A DNA stretch of 64,000 nt, taken from the NCBI GenBank assembly GCA_022565595.1, contig JAIUML010000003.1:186001-250000 (forward strand), in the 5' to 3' direction. The translations under genes and the position numbers were made by a program. Positions 31,705-40,732 of this stretch are shown one piece after another; position 1 is the stretch's first letter; each line of letters begins with the position of its first letter. The notes under the pieces are model-generated. The model was not told the DNA's origin. It searched no databases and worked only from the letters and a program-made list of their open reading frames with translations. This DNA comes from Saccharospirillum sp. Its GTDB lineage: Bacteria > Pseudomonadota > Gammaproteobacteria > Pseudomonadales > Natronospirillaceae.

Positions 31705-32769
31705 TTACCCCAAATACCCCTTCAACAACCCCAACAAAACCCCCATCTCCTCATCCGTCCCCACCGACACCCGCACAAACCCATCAATCCGTGGCTTGTT
31801 GAAATACCGAATCAGCACCCTGTCCTGCCGCAACCGCTCCGCCAGTTCAGCGGCCGGCAACGAAGCCGGTGGCCGTGCAAAAAGGAAGTTGGTCGCAGAC
31901 GGCAGCACCTCGAACCCCATCGCCATCAATGCCTCCCGGGTGCGCTCGCGAGTAGCCATAATGCGCTGACAGCACTGTACAAAATAAGCACCATCCAGAA
32001 CCGCTTCACGACCCGCCGCTTCGGCGATGCGATCAAGCGGATAGGGGTTGAACGAATTCTTCACCCGGTTGATCCCTTCAATCAACTCAATAGAGCCCAT
32101 TGCAAAACCCAGGCGCATACCGGCCAACGAACGGGACTTGGAGAAGGTCTGCACCACCAGCAGGTTGGGGTAGCGATCGATCAGAGCACGAGCCGACTGG
32201 GCACCAAAATCGACATAGGCTTCGTCCACCACCACAACGGAATCGGTATTGCGTTGCAGCAGTGCTTCAATTCTGTCGAGCCCCAACGCCAGGCCGGTGG
32301 GCGCATTGGGGTTGGCGAAAATGATGCCGCCGTTGTCGGCCGGGTAATGATCCAGGTTCAACGAGAAATCTTCCGCCAGTGGCACAGTCTTGTAGTCAAT
32401 GCCGAACAACTGGCAATAGACCGGGTAGAAACTGTAGGTGATGTCCGGAAACAACAGCGGCTGGCTGTTCTTGAACAAAGCCATAAAGACCATCGCCAGC
32501 ACATCATCAGACCCATTCCCGACAAAGACCTGGCCCGGCTGCAGGCCATAATGCTCGGTCAACGCATCTTTTAGCGACTGCGAATTCGGGTCCGGGTAAA
32601 GCCGCAAACGCTCAATCGTCTGCGGCTGGCGCAGCAGCTCAGCAACTCCTGGCGCAGGTGGGTAAGGGTTCTCGTTGGTGTTCAGCTTGATCAGACCCTC
32701 AACCCGTGGCTGCTCGCCGGGGACGTAAGGATCCAGGTCATGGACCAGGGGGCTCCAGAAACGCGACAT
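31705..32769 (-). CDS. hisC: Histidinol-phosphate aminotransferase
   Basis: A 354-residue fold-type I PLP enzyme. It has [14 protein letters not shown] at the N-terminus, [10 protein letters not shown] for cofactor and substrate contacts, VVDEAYVDF, and the PLP lysine in [18 protein letters not shown]. It transaminates imidazole-acetol phosphate in histidine synthesis; aromatic aminotransferase activity is common in the family. The ATG at 32769 has GAGGTC six bases upstream. No other his gene is near, so it may be a second HisC. Confidence 0.9.
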   Translation of the reverse strand: MSRFWSPLVHDLDPYVPGEQPRVEGLIKLNTNENPYPPAPGVAELLRQPQTIERLRLYPDPNSQSLKDALTEHYGLQPGQVFVGNGSDDVLAMVFMALFKNSQPLLFPDITYSFYPVYCQLFGIDYKTVPLAEDFSLNLDHYPADNGGIIFANPNAPTGLALGLDRIEALLQRNTDSVVVVDEAYVDFGAQSARALIDRYPNLLVVQTFSKSRSLAGMRLGFAMGSIELIEGINRVKNSFNPYPLDRIAEAAGREAVLDGAYFVQCCQRIMATRERTREALMAMGFEVLPSATNFLFARPPASLPAAELAERLRQDRVLIRYFNKPRIDGFVRVSVGTDEEMGVLLGLLKGYLG

Positions 32770-33036
32770 TGAAGACCTCAGTATCAGGGCAAGTAAAGGA
32801 TGCAGGGAGGATACCAGAAGCATTGTCTGGAGAAAGCGGATTTAGCGAGCGATCAAAGTGGAGCGTCGATATCATCATCGATGTAGCCGGCGCAAGCCGG
32901 CCAGGGGTATTTGTGGGGTTCAACTGAAAATTGACAAACCAATGGAGTGTTCTTGAGCGCGCATCAGCTTCATGGCAAAGCCTGCTGTAGCGGGCTATGA
33001 TGGGGGCTATTTCACCCCTGTAAACATGGATAGAAA

Positions 33037-33450
33037 ATGACCAATAGACCCAACATCATCATCTCTTCTCTGGATGCCGACCGACTGGACGCGCTGCTGG
33101 AGTCACTGCCCAAAGGCGCCTTTCCCGGCAAGACAGAGCTGGAGGAAGAGTTGGCCCGCGCCGACATTGTTGATCCAAAGCAGGTACCCCCCACAGTGGT
33201 GACCATGAACTCAACCGTCCGCTTTCGCGTGGCTTCTTCAAAAGAGGAGTTTTCATTGACCCTGGTCTACCCGAAGGACCACGATGCCAGCGGCGACAAG
33301 ATCTCCATTCTGGCGCCGGTGGGCAGTGCGCTGCTGGGCTTGTCCCAGGGGGATGACATCGAGTGGCCCAAGCCTGGTGGTGGCACACTGAAAGTGCATA
33401 TTGAAGAGGTGGTGTATCAACCTGAACGCGCAGGCGAGTACCACCGTTAA
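33037..33450 (+). CDS. rnk: Nucleoside diphosphate kinase regulator Rnk
   Basis: A 137-residue GreA/GreB-related protein with the Rnk layout: a short N-terminal helical segment (LDALLESLP) and a C-terminal FKBP-like domain with VTMNSTVRFRV, SLTLVYPKD and ILAPVGSALLGLSQGDDIEW. It lacks the long GreA coiled coil, so it is unlikely to enter the RNA polymerase channel as GreA does. Rnk affects nucleoside diphosphate kinase levels in enterics and pseudomonads; the mechanism is unclear. Confidence 0.87.
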   Translation: MTNRPNIIISSLDADRLDALLESLPKGAFPGKTELEEELARADIVDPKQVPPTVVTMNSTVRFRVASSKEEFSLTLVYPKDHDASGDKISILAPVGSALLGLSQGDDIEWPKPGGGTLKVHIEEVVYQPERAGEYHR

Positions 33451-33495
33451 CCAGCGACTGTGCAGAGGCTTTGTAACCGAAGAAGTGGCGGAGAC

Positions 33496-34545
33496 ATGAC
33501 CATAGGGCTTCAACAATTGCTGGGCATCGAGTTGCCGATCATCCAGGCACCCATGGCTGGCGTTCAAGGCAGTGCCTTGGCGGTGGCGGTGACCAATGCC
33601 GGTGGGCTGGGTTCTTTGCCCTGTGCCATGTTGAGCCTTGAAGACCTGGCCAAAGAGCTTGCGGTAATCAGGGAGCAAACGGACAAGCCCTACAATGTGA
33701 ATTTTTTCTGCCACAAAACGCCGCAGCCTGATCTTGCACGAGAGTCGCAATGGCGTGCCACTCTGACACCCTACTACGAAGAACTTGGCATTGATGCAAG
33801 CCGCATTCAGGCCGGACCAGGGCGCGAGCCCTTCGGTCCAGAAGTTCTTGAGGTGCTGGAAGCATTCAAGCCGCCAGTGGTCAGCTTTCATTTCGGTTTG
33901 CCCAGCCCTGAGCTGTTGGCTCCTGTAAAGGCCTGGGGAGCGAAGGTACTGTCTTCTGCTACCACCCCAGAAGAAGCGCTGTGGCTCGAGGCTCAAGGGG
34001 TGGATGCCATTATCGCTCAGGGGTATGAAGCCGGCGGACACCGTGGCATGTTTCTAACAAACGACTTGAGTGCCCAGATGGGAACCTTTGCTTTGCTGCC
34101 TCAAGTCGTTCAGGCCGTATCGGTGCCGGTGATCGTCGCCGGTGGTATTGCCAGCGCGCAGGGTGTGGCAGCCGCCATGGCGCTGGGCGCTGCGGGTGTT
34201 CAGGTCGGTACGGCCTATTTGTTGTGCTCTGAAGCGAACACCAGTGCAGTGCATCGGGCAGCCCTGAAGAGCGAGGCTGCGCACCACACGGCCTTGACCA
34301 ATGTGTTTACCGGCCGGCCAGCGCGCAGCATCGTCAATCGTTCAGTCAAGGAGTTGGGGCCGATCAACTCGAACGCGCCGGAATTCCCACTCGCCGTAGC
34401 AGCCATGGCACCCTTGAGAACCGCTTTTGAAAACAAGGGCAAGGGCGATTTCAGCCCGCTATGGGCTGGTCAGAATGTATCGGGTTGCCGGGAAATACCG
34501 GCGGCTGAGCTGACCAGGTCACTGGTGGCCAGGCAGACTTACTAG
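33496..34545 (+). CDS. Nitronate monooxygenase family protein
   Basis: A 349-residue FMN-dependent TIM-barrel enzyme of the nitronate monooxygenase (2-nitropropane dioxygenase) family. Visible are the N-terminal PIIQAPMAGVQGSALAVAV, AIIAQGYEAGGHRG with the active-site His, and the phosphate-binding VIVAGGIASAQGVAAAMALG and GVQVGTAYLLC. It may detoxify nitronates such as propionate 3-nitronate. The start at 33496 aligns with the family and has GGCGGAG upstream. It follows rnk by 45 bases on the same strand. Confidence 0.88.
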   Translation: MTIGLQQLLGIELPIIQAPMAGVQGSALAVAVTNAGGLGSLPCAMLSLEDLAKELAVIREQTDKPYNVNFFCHKTPQPDLARESQWRATLTPYYEELGIDASRIQAGPGREPFGPEVLEVLEAFKPPVVSFHFGLPSPELLAPVKAWGAKVLSSATTPEEALWLEAQGVDAIIAQGYEAGGHRGMFLTNDLSAQMGTFALLPQVVQAVSVPVIVAGGIASAQGVAAAMALGAAGVQVGTAYLLCSEANTSAVHRAALKSEAAHHTALTNVFTGRPARSIVNRSVKELGPINSNAPEFPLAVAAMAPLRTAFENKGKGDFSPLWAGQNVSGCREIPAAELTRSLVARQTY

Positions 34546-34587
34546 TAGTCCTGGCTTGGACCACTGGCCGTTACAGGAGACAAAGCC

Positions 34588-34938
34588 ATGAAAAAACACC
34601 CCATTTTCACCATGGCCTTTTCAAAGGTCTACCCCATGTACGTGCAAAAGGCGGAACGCAAAAACCGTACTCAGGCCGAAGTGGACCAGATCATTTGCTG
34701 GTTAACGGGGTACGACGTTGAGGGGCTGCGCCAGCAAATTGAACAGGAGACTGATTTTGAAGCCTTCTTTGCTCAGGCCCCGGCATTGAACCCCAATGTT
34801 TCACTGATCAAGGGAGTGGTCTGCGGGGTGCGTGTGGAAACATTGGAAGACCCTCTGATGCAGAAAATACGTTTTATGGACAAGCTCATTGACGAACTGG
34901 CCAAGGGCAAGGCCATGGAAAAAATACTGCGCCAGTAG
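34588..34938 (+). CDS. DUF2200-domain protein
   Basis: A 116-residue protein of the DUF2200 family, recognised by [19 protein letters not shown] and the [12 protein letters not shown] segment. Other members are similarly short and are single-domain. Function is unknown. CAGGAG precedes the ATG. It lies 42 bases after the nitronate monooxygenase gene and could share its transcript. Confidence 0.85.
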   Translation: MKKHPIFTMAFSKVYPMYVQKAERKNRTQAEVDQIICWLTGYDVEGLRQQIEQETDFEAFFAQAPALNPNVSLIKGVVCGVRVETLEDPLMQKIRFMDKLIDELAKGKAMEKILRQ

Positions 34939-34952
34939 CCAGCCCTTCTGAA

Positions 34953-35231
34953 TTAACCGCCACTCAGAGCCTGAAAGATAAAGAGGGTGTCCCCTTCTTT
35001 CACTCTATCGCTGAGCGCTTTGCGATCGATAACAATGGTGTCGTTGATACACAGCTTCACATGGCGGCGCATGGCGCCGCATTCATCCAGCACATAGTCG
35101 GTAAAGCCGGGAGCCAATTCATTGATGCCGTCCAGAACCTCGGCCACCGAACCCGATGGCAGCCTGATGTCCTGATCTTTCAATTGCGGAAAGAAGCGGT
35201 AGAGGTGCGAGGTCATTTTAACCGTCGGCAT
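34953..35231 (-). CDS. MoaD/ThiS-like ubiquitin-fold protein
   Basis: A 92-residue beta-grasp protein ending in the activated Gly-Gly tail (FIFQALSGG) typical of sulfur-carrier and ubiquitin-like proteins. The core has LPSGSVAEVLDGINEL, VKLCINDTIVI and KEGDTLFIF. No MoeB/ThiF-type activating enzyme, MoaE or thiazole gene is nearby, so molybdopterin or thiamine roles are not supported by context. The start at 35231 lies 4 bases after the beta-propeller gene on the same strand. The tight pairing suggests joint function. Confidence 0.8.
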   Translation of the reverse strand: MPTVKMTSHLYRFFPQLKDQDIRLPSGSVAEVLDGINELAPGFTDYVLDECGAMRRHVKLCINDTIVIDRKALSDRVKEGDTLFIFQALSGG

Positions 35232-35235
35232 GGCA

Positions 35236-36420
35236 TCACCCGAAACGTACGGAGTAGATTGGTGGGAAGTTGTTGCCAAGGCATAGCCAGGTATCGCCAC
35301 GATCTTCCGAAAGGTAGGCATTGCCGGTGGTGCTGCCGAAACAGAGGCGGTCCCCGGAGACATCCAGTGCATGACGAAGCACAATGTCGTGCGCATGTTG
35401 CTGCGGCAGCCCAGTACGTAACGCCTGCCAGCTGTCGCCGCCATCGGTGGTGCGGGCAACGAAGAGGCCGCCATCCAGGGTCATTCGCACAGCATCTGCA
35501 CGTGCGGGCACAACCCAGGCGGTGCGGCCATCCTGTTCATCGACAGCGATCGGGAAGCCGAAGTGCACGCCAGCCTCGGGTACACTGACTTTCTTCCAGT
35601 GTTTGGCACCATCGCTGCTGTAAAAGACACCACAGTGGTTCTGCTGCCAAAGGTGCTCCGGCTGGCCGGGGCATTGGGTGATGTAGTGTGGGTCGTGCCC
35701 CCAGTCGGCGGCGGGGTTGGGCAGGTAATCCATCAGCATGCCCTGATTGCGTCCGGCCCAGGTTTCACCGCCATCGGTCGATTCGAGCACACCGGCGGAA
35801 GACACAGCCACATGAAGGTGATTCGGATCACGCGGGTCGACCAGGATCGAATGGATGCCGGGTTCGAACACGCCGTAATCAACGCTCGCCGGAGTGCCGC
35901 CCCAGTGGTTTTCGCTGGTAGCATCGCCCGCGAAGAGGTCGCCACCTCGGCTTTCGTGATTCCACAAAGGGCGGTTGAGTGTCCAGCTTTCGCCGCCGTC
36001 ATTGCTGACAAAGAGGCCACCGGGAATGGTGCCTGCGTAAAGGCGCCGGGGCTGATTCGGGCCACCGAAGGCCAGATACCATATCTTGTACACTGCTGCG
36101 TTGGCGTAGTCCGGTTCACCGGTCGGAGCGTCCGCCTCGAAATCTGGGGTGGGGAGGTACTGTACGATGTGGCGCGCGCCTCCCGGATATTTCAGCGTGC
36201 TCAGATCTTCCCAGGTCTCGCCACCATCGCGTGAGCGGGACAGTTTCGGCCCCCAATGGCCGTGGTCCAGAGACGCCCAGAGAGTGCCATCGCGTGGGTC
36301 GCGAGTTGCATAGCAGACGGGAATACCGGCATGGAGGATGGGGCGTGCTTGCCAACCAGAGGCAGTTCGGTCAAGAATGACAGTGCCCTTGCGGGTGCCA
36401 AGTATCAGAGTGTCAGACAT
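35236..36420 (-). CDS. BNR-repeat (sialidase-like) beta-propeller protein
   Basis: A 394-residue cytoplasmic protein (no signal peptide) with several Asp-box/BNR motifs of form S-x-D-G-G-x-T/S-W: SRDGGETW, SNDGGESW, STDGGETW, SSDGAKHW, TTDGGDSW and SEDRGDTW. These make a 6- or 7-bladed propeller. It begins LILGTRKGTVIL, as in the WD40/YVTN/BNR-like family. Sialidase catalytic residues (the Arg triad and Tyr-Glu pair) were not evident, so an enzyme role is unproven. It is directly upstream of the MoaD-like gene, a pairing that I recall from other genomes. Confidence 0.85.
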   Translation of the reverse strand: MSDTLILGTRKGTVILDRTASGWQARPILHAGIPVCYATRDPRDGTLWASLDHGHWGPKLSRSRDGGETWEDLSTLKYPGGARHIVQYLPTPDFEADAPTGEPDYANAAVYKIWYLAFGGPNQPRRLYAGTIPGGLFVSNDGGESWTLNRPLWNHESRGGDLFAGDATSENHWGGTPASVDYGVFEPGIHSILVDPRDPNHLHVAVSSAGVLESTDGGETWAGRNQGMLMDYLPNPAADWGHDPHYITQCPGQPEHLWQQNHCGVFYSSDGAKHWKKVSVPEAGVHFGFPIAVDEQDGRTAWVVPARADAVRMTLDGGLFVARTTDGGDSWQALRTGLPQQHAHDIVLRHALDVSGDRLCFGSTTGNAYLSEDRGDTWLCLGNNFPPIYSVRFG

Positions 36421-36630
36421 GGTATAGCCCTCAAACTGTTCTTGTATTCTGCGCAGTCTCGGTCGAACAGTGCGCCCTTTGGGAGCCGACTCAACCCGGG
36501 TTCGACTGGCTACTTGACTACTGGTCGAATGGGATTCCTCAATTTAGACAGAGAGGCAAAGAAAAACAAATTTAATGCAGGTTGAACACCTATAACTGAG
36601 GGCTTCATTCATTCCAGGGGAGGCAAGCCT

Positions 36631-36999
36631 ATGACCTACGATGAATTCAATGATTTTTGCACGGCGCTGCCGGCGACGAGCCATGTTATTCAATGGGGCG
36701 GTGCTCATGTCTGGAAGGTAGGCGGTAAGGTGTTCGCCATTGGCGGTTGGGGGCCAGATGACGAGCCCGCCTTTACCTTCAAGACCTCAGACCTGGATTT
36801 TGACGTTCTGCATAACCAACCCGGCTTTCGGCCAGCACCTTACCTTGCCTCTCGTGGCATGAAGTGGATACAACAAATCGACCTGTCAGGCCCCTCTGCC
36901 GAAGAACTCAAATACTATATAAGGGAATCGCATCGACTGGTCTCCCTGGGGTTGCCCAAAAAACGACAGAAAGAGCTTGGCCTGAACCAGGTGAGCTGA
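36631..36999 (+). CDS. MmcQ/YjbR-family protein
   Basis: A 122-residue protein of the MmcQ/YjbR (DUF419) family: MTYDEFNDFCTALPATSHVIQ at the N-terminus and the WKVGGKVFAIGG, FKTSDLDFDVL and PGFRPAPYLASRGMKWIQQI segments. Members have a CyaY-like fold; the function is unknown and DNA binding has been suggested. A GGGGAGG site precedes the ATG. It converges on the KAP ATPase gene. Confidence 0.88.
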   Translation: MTYDEFNDFCTALPATSHVIQWGGAHVWKVGGKVFAIGGWGPDDEPAFTFKTSDLDFDVLHNQPGFRPAPYLASRGMKWIQQIDLSGPSAEELKYYIRESHRLVSLGLPKKRQKELGLNQVS

Positions 37000-37077
37000 C
37001 CAGCCAAGGCGTAAAATCCAGAACTGCCAGGCTGGGTACCTCTGCAGATGCAGAGAGTGTGGTGATCCGCTGTGTGT

Positions 37078-39705
37078 TCAGCGAACGCCGGCGTCGGCCT
37101 CGGCCAGTTCTGTACCGACGATGCGGCGTATCTGTTCGGGTGTCAGGGGGGCGTCGTCCTGCCCGGTGTGGCGCCCCTGGACGACGGCCAACACTTCCGG
37201 GCTCCTGAACAGGTCGTGCAGATTGGCTGGCACTTGCGCCAGTGGGATGTCCTGGCCGATGGCGGTCAGCGTATCGGGGTGACGGGCGAGGGTGTCGGCC
37301 AGCAGCGGCCAGCGCATCTGAATCAGGGTCCAGAGCACCAGTGGATGTTGCGGCACGTCGCGCTCGGAGAGCCAGTTCACCGCCTGCTGAAAGCCGAAGG
37401 CGTTGACCAGGCGCTTCATTGCTCTGGGGTTGGGTTCGAGCAGGTTGGCGTAGGGTTGCAGGGCATGCTCGGTGTGGCGTTTTACCTCCGGTGTGAGCAT
37501 GCGTTTCGCAGCGGCCACTCGCATGGCTCTTTGGCGCAAGGGGTCGTGGCGCGCCTGCTGGATGCGTTCACTGAATTCGGCTTCACTGATGGTTTCCTGG
37601 AGTTCGGCTTCGGCCTGGTGCTCGGCCTGGCGTTCCCGTTCTACTACGGCACTCTCCGGTTCGCTTTCGCCCATGGCCAGCAGGGTGGACAGGTAGCGGG
37701 TCTGTGCATGGGCCGACAAACGTGGTAAGCCAACCGATACCTGAAAGACTTTCTCAAGGAACAAGTAACCCAGAGGGCGGCCCGGTTCGCCGATGGTATT
37801 GCCAAAATCCCTGTGGTGCTTTTCGTAGCAACTGCGCAACCAGTCGCGGTCGGCGGCGACCACATAGCTGACATTACTGTGCCGGAACAAGGTCTGGATA
37901 CCACCGAGTAGAGAGATGACGTAGTCGCAATCGCAACGGTCAAGATCATCGATGAAAATGGCAATGGGTCTTCCGGTCGACTGCACCAGACGCTGGTAGT
38001 AGTCGAGAATGGGCTGCATGGGGTCGCGGCTGAGTTCGGTGTAGAGTTTTGCACTCTGGGCGGAGCCCAGAAAAAGAGTGCGGAAGCCACCCAACAGAGT
38101 ACCGCTGACGCCCAGAATCACGGCTGCCACTTCCAGCAAGCGTCTCACAGCCCCGGCAATGTCCGACCCTGACTGACCCAGAGCCAAAGACAACCCCCAA
38201 AGCGCCAGGGCACCGGTTAGCACCAGGGGGCCGAGGCGAGTACGAAACCGCCAACGCCAGTCGAGCCAGCGCAGGCGTCGGGCCGCTTTCTTGTCCAGTT
38301 GTTGCAATTGTATCTGCCCCTGGCCGTAAAGTGTATTGATCAGAGCCCACCAGGGCGGGCCCAGGTGTTGATGCCGCCAGGCATTAAAGGAGATCACCAG
38401 CCAGGCCGGGTTTTCGGGGGTGTCGGGTTCGGTCAAGGCTTCTCGCAGAAAGTTCAGCACCGAACTTTTGCCCGCACCCCACTGGCCGTGCAGATGCACC
38501 ATATAGGCATCACCTTCAGGTTCGGCATCGAGCTGGTTTCTACCTTTGATCGCTTTGCTATGCTGGTCCATTTGCCGGAAGGCCTGACGCATGCTGACGG
38601 CGATCACTTCGGCAAAGGGGCGACGGTTCAAGCGGTCCAGATCGGCCGGTTGATCCAGGTGGGTGGGTACGGATTGGTAAGCGGATGATGCGGTTTCGGG
38701 GCGTTCATTACTGGCGGTTTTCTGGGTATGGTCCTGTTCGATGGCCGCTTCCATATCGGCCGCTTTCAGCTCAATGGTGGCCCTCTGCTGAACGGCTTCC
38801 AAACCAAGGTAGGCGCGTGCTCGTGCATCGGAATTCTCGATACCGGTGACGATATGCTCCAGCTCTGATATTGCTTTGGCGGGCAGTGCTTCGGCTAACC
38901 TGACCAGCTCATCGGCTTTTTCAAAGTTGTCACTAATGTTGCTCAAAGCCCTGAACGCAAGAGCAATGGCTTCACCTGCCAGGTTCTCATCCAACCAGGG
39001 CAACAGTTCAGAAATCAGCCAGGTGCGATTGGCTGCTTGACTCTCCTGCTGCAGGCTATGCCATGCTTCCTGGGTGACTTCTTCTTGCAGGTGCCCATTG
39101 AGCACCGGTATCAGTGCAATCAGTGAAATGACCTTATCCAGGGGCTGGCTTTGCGAACGGGCCAGGCTCAGCGCTTCATCCAGGGTGGCGTGACGCAATC
39201 TGATTTCCAGTACAGGGGCCAGAGCCGCCAGTGCCTGCACTCGCGTGGGCTCATCGCTACTCTGGCGCAAGGAGTCAATTGCGCGCAGATGTAGTTCCGT
39301 CGGTATATAGGGCGCGATTTGTGTTACTACTTCAATTAGATCGGGCCCAGAAAGCAAGCCACCAAAGTCTGCAATCAGCCGATTACAAAGCTCAGGGCGC
39401 TCCGCTTCCGGCAACAGTGGTACTGCCATGGCAAGAATGGGAAGTTGTTCATTAAGCGGCTGGCTGGACAAAGCATTCAGATGGCGAGGCAAGTCGTCCT
39501 TGTTTATCAGTGGCAGTACCCATCGATAGGCATCCCGGCGCAAATTCCCATCGCTGATCAGCCATAGCTGTTCCAGTAGCCAGTCAGCTGCCAATGGTCC
39601 CAGGGAATCGAGGTGGGTTTGCAACCACTGAACACGTTCGTCATCTGAACTGGCTTCAGCAAAGCCAGAGAGTACCGGGTCTGGATAAATCTTGCTCGTT
39701 TCCAT
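37078..39705 (-). CDS. KAP-family P-loop ATPase with helical-repeat N-terminus
   Basis: An 875-residue protein. Residues 1-300 are helical, Leu/Ala-rich repeats of HEAT/ARM type. Then comes a KAP NTPase: Walker A GQWGAGKSS (407-415), two membrane segments (about 491-510 and 522-541) inserted between Walker A and B, and Walker B AIFIDDLDRCD (582-592). The C-terminal part has a YVVAADRDWL segment and long charged helices. KAP ATPases include phage-exclusion factor PifA and eukaryotic membrane receptors. AAGGAGG precedes the ATG by six bases. It stands alone, flanked by unrelated genes. An antiphage or membrane-signalling role is a hypothesis. Confidence 0.85.
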   Translation of the reverse strand: METSKIYPDPVLSGFAEASSDDERVQWLQTHLDSLGPLAADWLLEQLWLISDGNLRRDAYRWVLPLINKDDLPRHLNALSSQPLNEQLPILAMAVPLLPEAERPELCNRLIADFGGLLSGPDLIEVVTQIAPYIPTELHLRAIDSLRQSSDEPTRVQALAALAPVLEIRLRHATLDEALSLARSQSQPLDKVISLIALIPVLNGHLQEEVTQEAWHSLQQESQAANRTWLISELLPWLDENLAGEAIALAFRALSNISDNFEKADELVRLAEALPAKAISELEHIVTGIENSDARARAYLGLEAVQQRATIELKAADMEAAIEQDHTQKTASNERPETASSAYQSVPTHLDQPADLDRLNRRPFAEVIAVSMRQAFRQMDQHSKAIKGRNQLDAEPEGDAYMVHLHGQWGAGKSSVLNFLREALTEPDTPENPAWLVISFNAWRHQHLGPPWWALINTLYGQGQIQLQQLDKKAARRLRWLDWRWRFRTRLGPLVLTGALALWGLSLALGQSGSDIAGAVRRLLEVAAVILGVSGTLLGGFRTLFLGSAQSAKLYTELSRDPMQPILDYYQRLVQSTGRPIAIFIDDLDRCDCDYVISLLGGIQTLFRHSNVSYVVAADRDWLRSCYEKHHRDFGNTIGEPGRPLGYLFLEKVFQVSVGLPRLSAHAQTRYLSTLLAMGESEPESAVVERERQAEHQAEAELQETISEAEFSERIQQARHDPLRQRAMRVAAAKRMLTPEVKRHTEHALQPYANLLEPNPRAMKRLVNAFGFQQAVNWLSERDVPQHPLVLWTLIQMRWPLLADTLARHPDTLTAIGQDIPLAQVPANLHDLFRSPEVLAVVQGRHTGQDDAPLTPEQIRRIVGTELAEADAGVR

Positions 39706-39889
39706 GGCAGCCTCCTTGCGACGGTCCGCATGACTTTGGATTGTAGACTGCTTTGGTCAAACTGTATCAAAGACCTTCAAATTCGATACACTGTAATTTT
39801 TCAGGAACAAGAAAGCGTTGTATGAACCAAAAAAAAGACGTTACACAGTCGCCTCAACCGCGTTCTATGTTTAATGAAGTGGAGATATC

Positions 39890-40726
39890 ATGAGCTACAC
39901 ACCGCCCAGAGTCTGGAAGTGGGAAGCTGAAAGCGGAGGCCAGTTTGCCAGCATCAATCGTCCGATCGCCGGTGCCACCCATGAAAAAGATTTACCCTTA
40001 GGCCAGCACCCCATGCAACTCTATTCGCTGGCCACGCCCAATGGCATCAAGGTAACGGTGATGTTTGAGGAATTATTGGCGCTCGGCCACAAGGGCGCTG
40101 AATACGATGCCTGGCTGATTCGCATAACCGAAGGCGATCAATTTGGCAGCGGCTTTGTCGCAGCCAACCCCAACAGCAAGATCCCGGCCCTGGTGGATCA
40201 CAGTGGTGAGCAACCGACACGGGTATTCGAATCCGGTTCTATACTGCTGTACTTGGCGGAGAAGTTCGGTGCGTTTTTACCGACAGAGCATCAACAACGT
40301 ACCGAAGCCCTGAACTGGCTGTTCTGGCAGATGGGCAGCGCCCCCTACCTGGGCGGTGGGTTTGGCCATTTCTATGCCTATGCCCCAACCAAGCAGCAAT
40401 ACCCCATTGACCGCTTTACCATGGAAGTGAAACGCCAGCTGGATGTGCTGGACCGTCACCTTGCAGAGCAACCCTATATGGCTGGTGAAGCCTACAGCAT
40501 AGCCGATATCGCCATCTGGCCATGGTATGGACGTCTGGCGCAAGGGCATCAGTACAATGCGGGTGAGTTTCTGGAGGTGGAGACTTACCGGCATCTAATC
40601 GATTGGGCCAATCGCATCGGCGAGCGCCCTGCCGTGAAGCGCGGGCAGGTGGTCAATGCCACCTGGGGGGAGTGCCAGTTGCCCGAACGTCATTCGGCTG
40701 AAGATCTGGACAAACTGGGGCTCTAA
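39890..40726 (+). CDS. yghU: Glutathione S-transferase family protein, YghU-like
   Basis: A 278-residue GST-fold protein of the Nu-class/YghU type. It has the long N-terminal lead (VWKWEAESGGQFASINRP), a thioredoxin-like domain with ANPNSKIPALVD and FESGSILLYLAEKFG, and the helical C-terminal domain with SIADIAIWPWYG. E. coli YghU binds two glutathiones and reduces disulfides and peroxides. GGAG precedes the ATG. It converges on the EamA gene. Confidence 0.92.
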   Translation: MSYTPPRVWKWEAESGGQFASINRPIAGATHEKDLPLGQHPMQLYSLATPNGIKVTVMFEELLALGHKGAEYDAWLIRITEGDQFGSGFVAANPNSKIPALVDHSGEQPTRVFESGSILLYLAEKFGAFLPTEHQQRTEALNWLFWQMGSAPYLGGGFGHFYAYAPTKQQYPIDRFTMEVKRQLDVLDRHLAEQPYMAGEAYSIADIAIWPWYGRLAQGHQYNAGEFLEVETYRHLIDWANRIGERPAVKRGQVVNATWGECQLPERHSAEDLDKLGL

Positions 40727-40732
40727 GGGGCT

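Noticed and set aside
31660-32574. A 304-codon plus-strand frame across hisC
   Set aside because: hisC on the minus strand has all PLP motifs; the plus frame is Gln/Pro-rich and has no domain.
35236-36420. Calling the BNR protein a secreted sialidase
   Set aside because: There is no signal peptide and the sialidase catalytic residues are not evident; Asp-box repeats alone only show a propeller.
36490-36520. A GGGTTCGACT stretch resembling a tRNA T-arm
   Set aside because: No acceptor, D-arm or anticodon stem can be fitted around it.
37078-39705. KAP ATPase as part of a multigene defence island
   Set aside because: No nuclease, methyltransferase, toxin or integrase lies beside it; neighbours are a YjbR/MmcQ protein and a GST. 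Only a single-gene hypothesis is kept.
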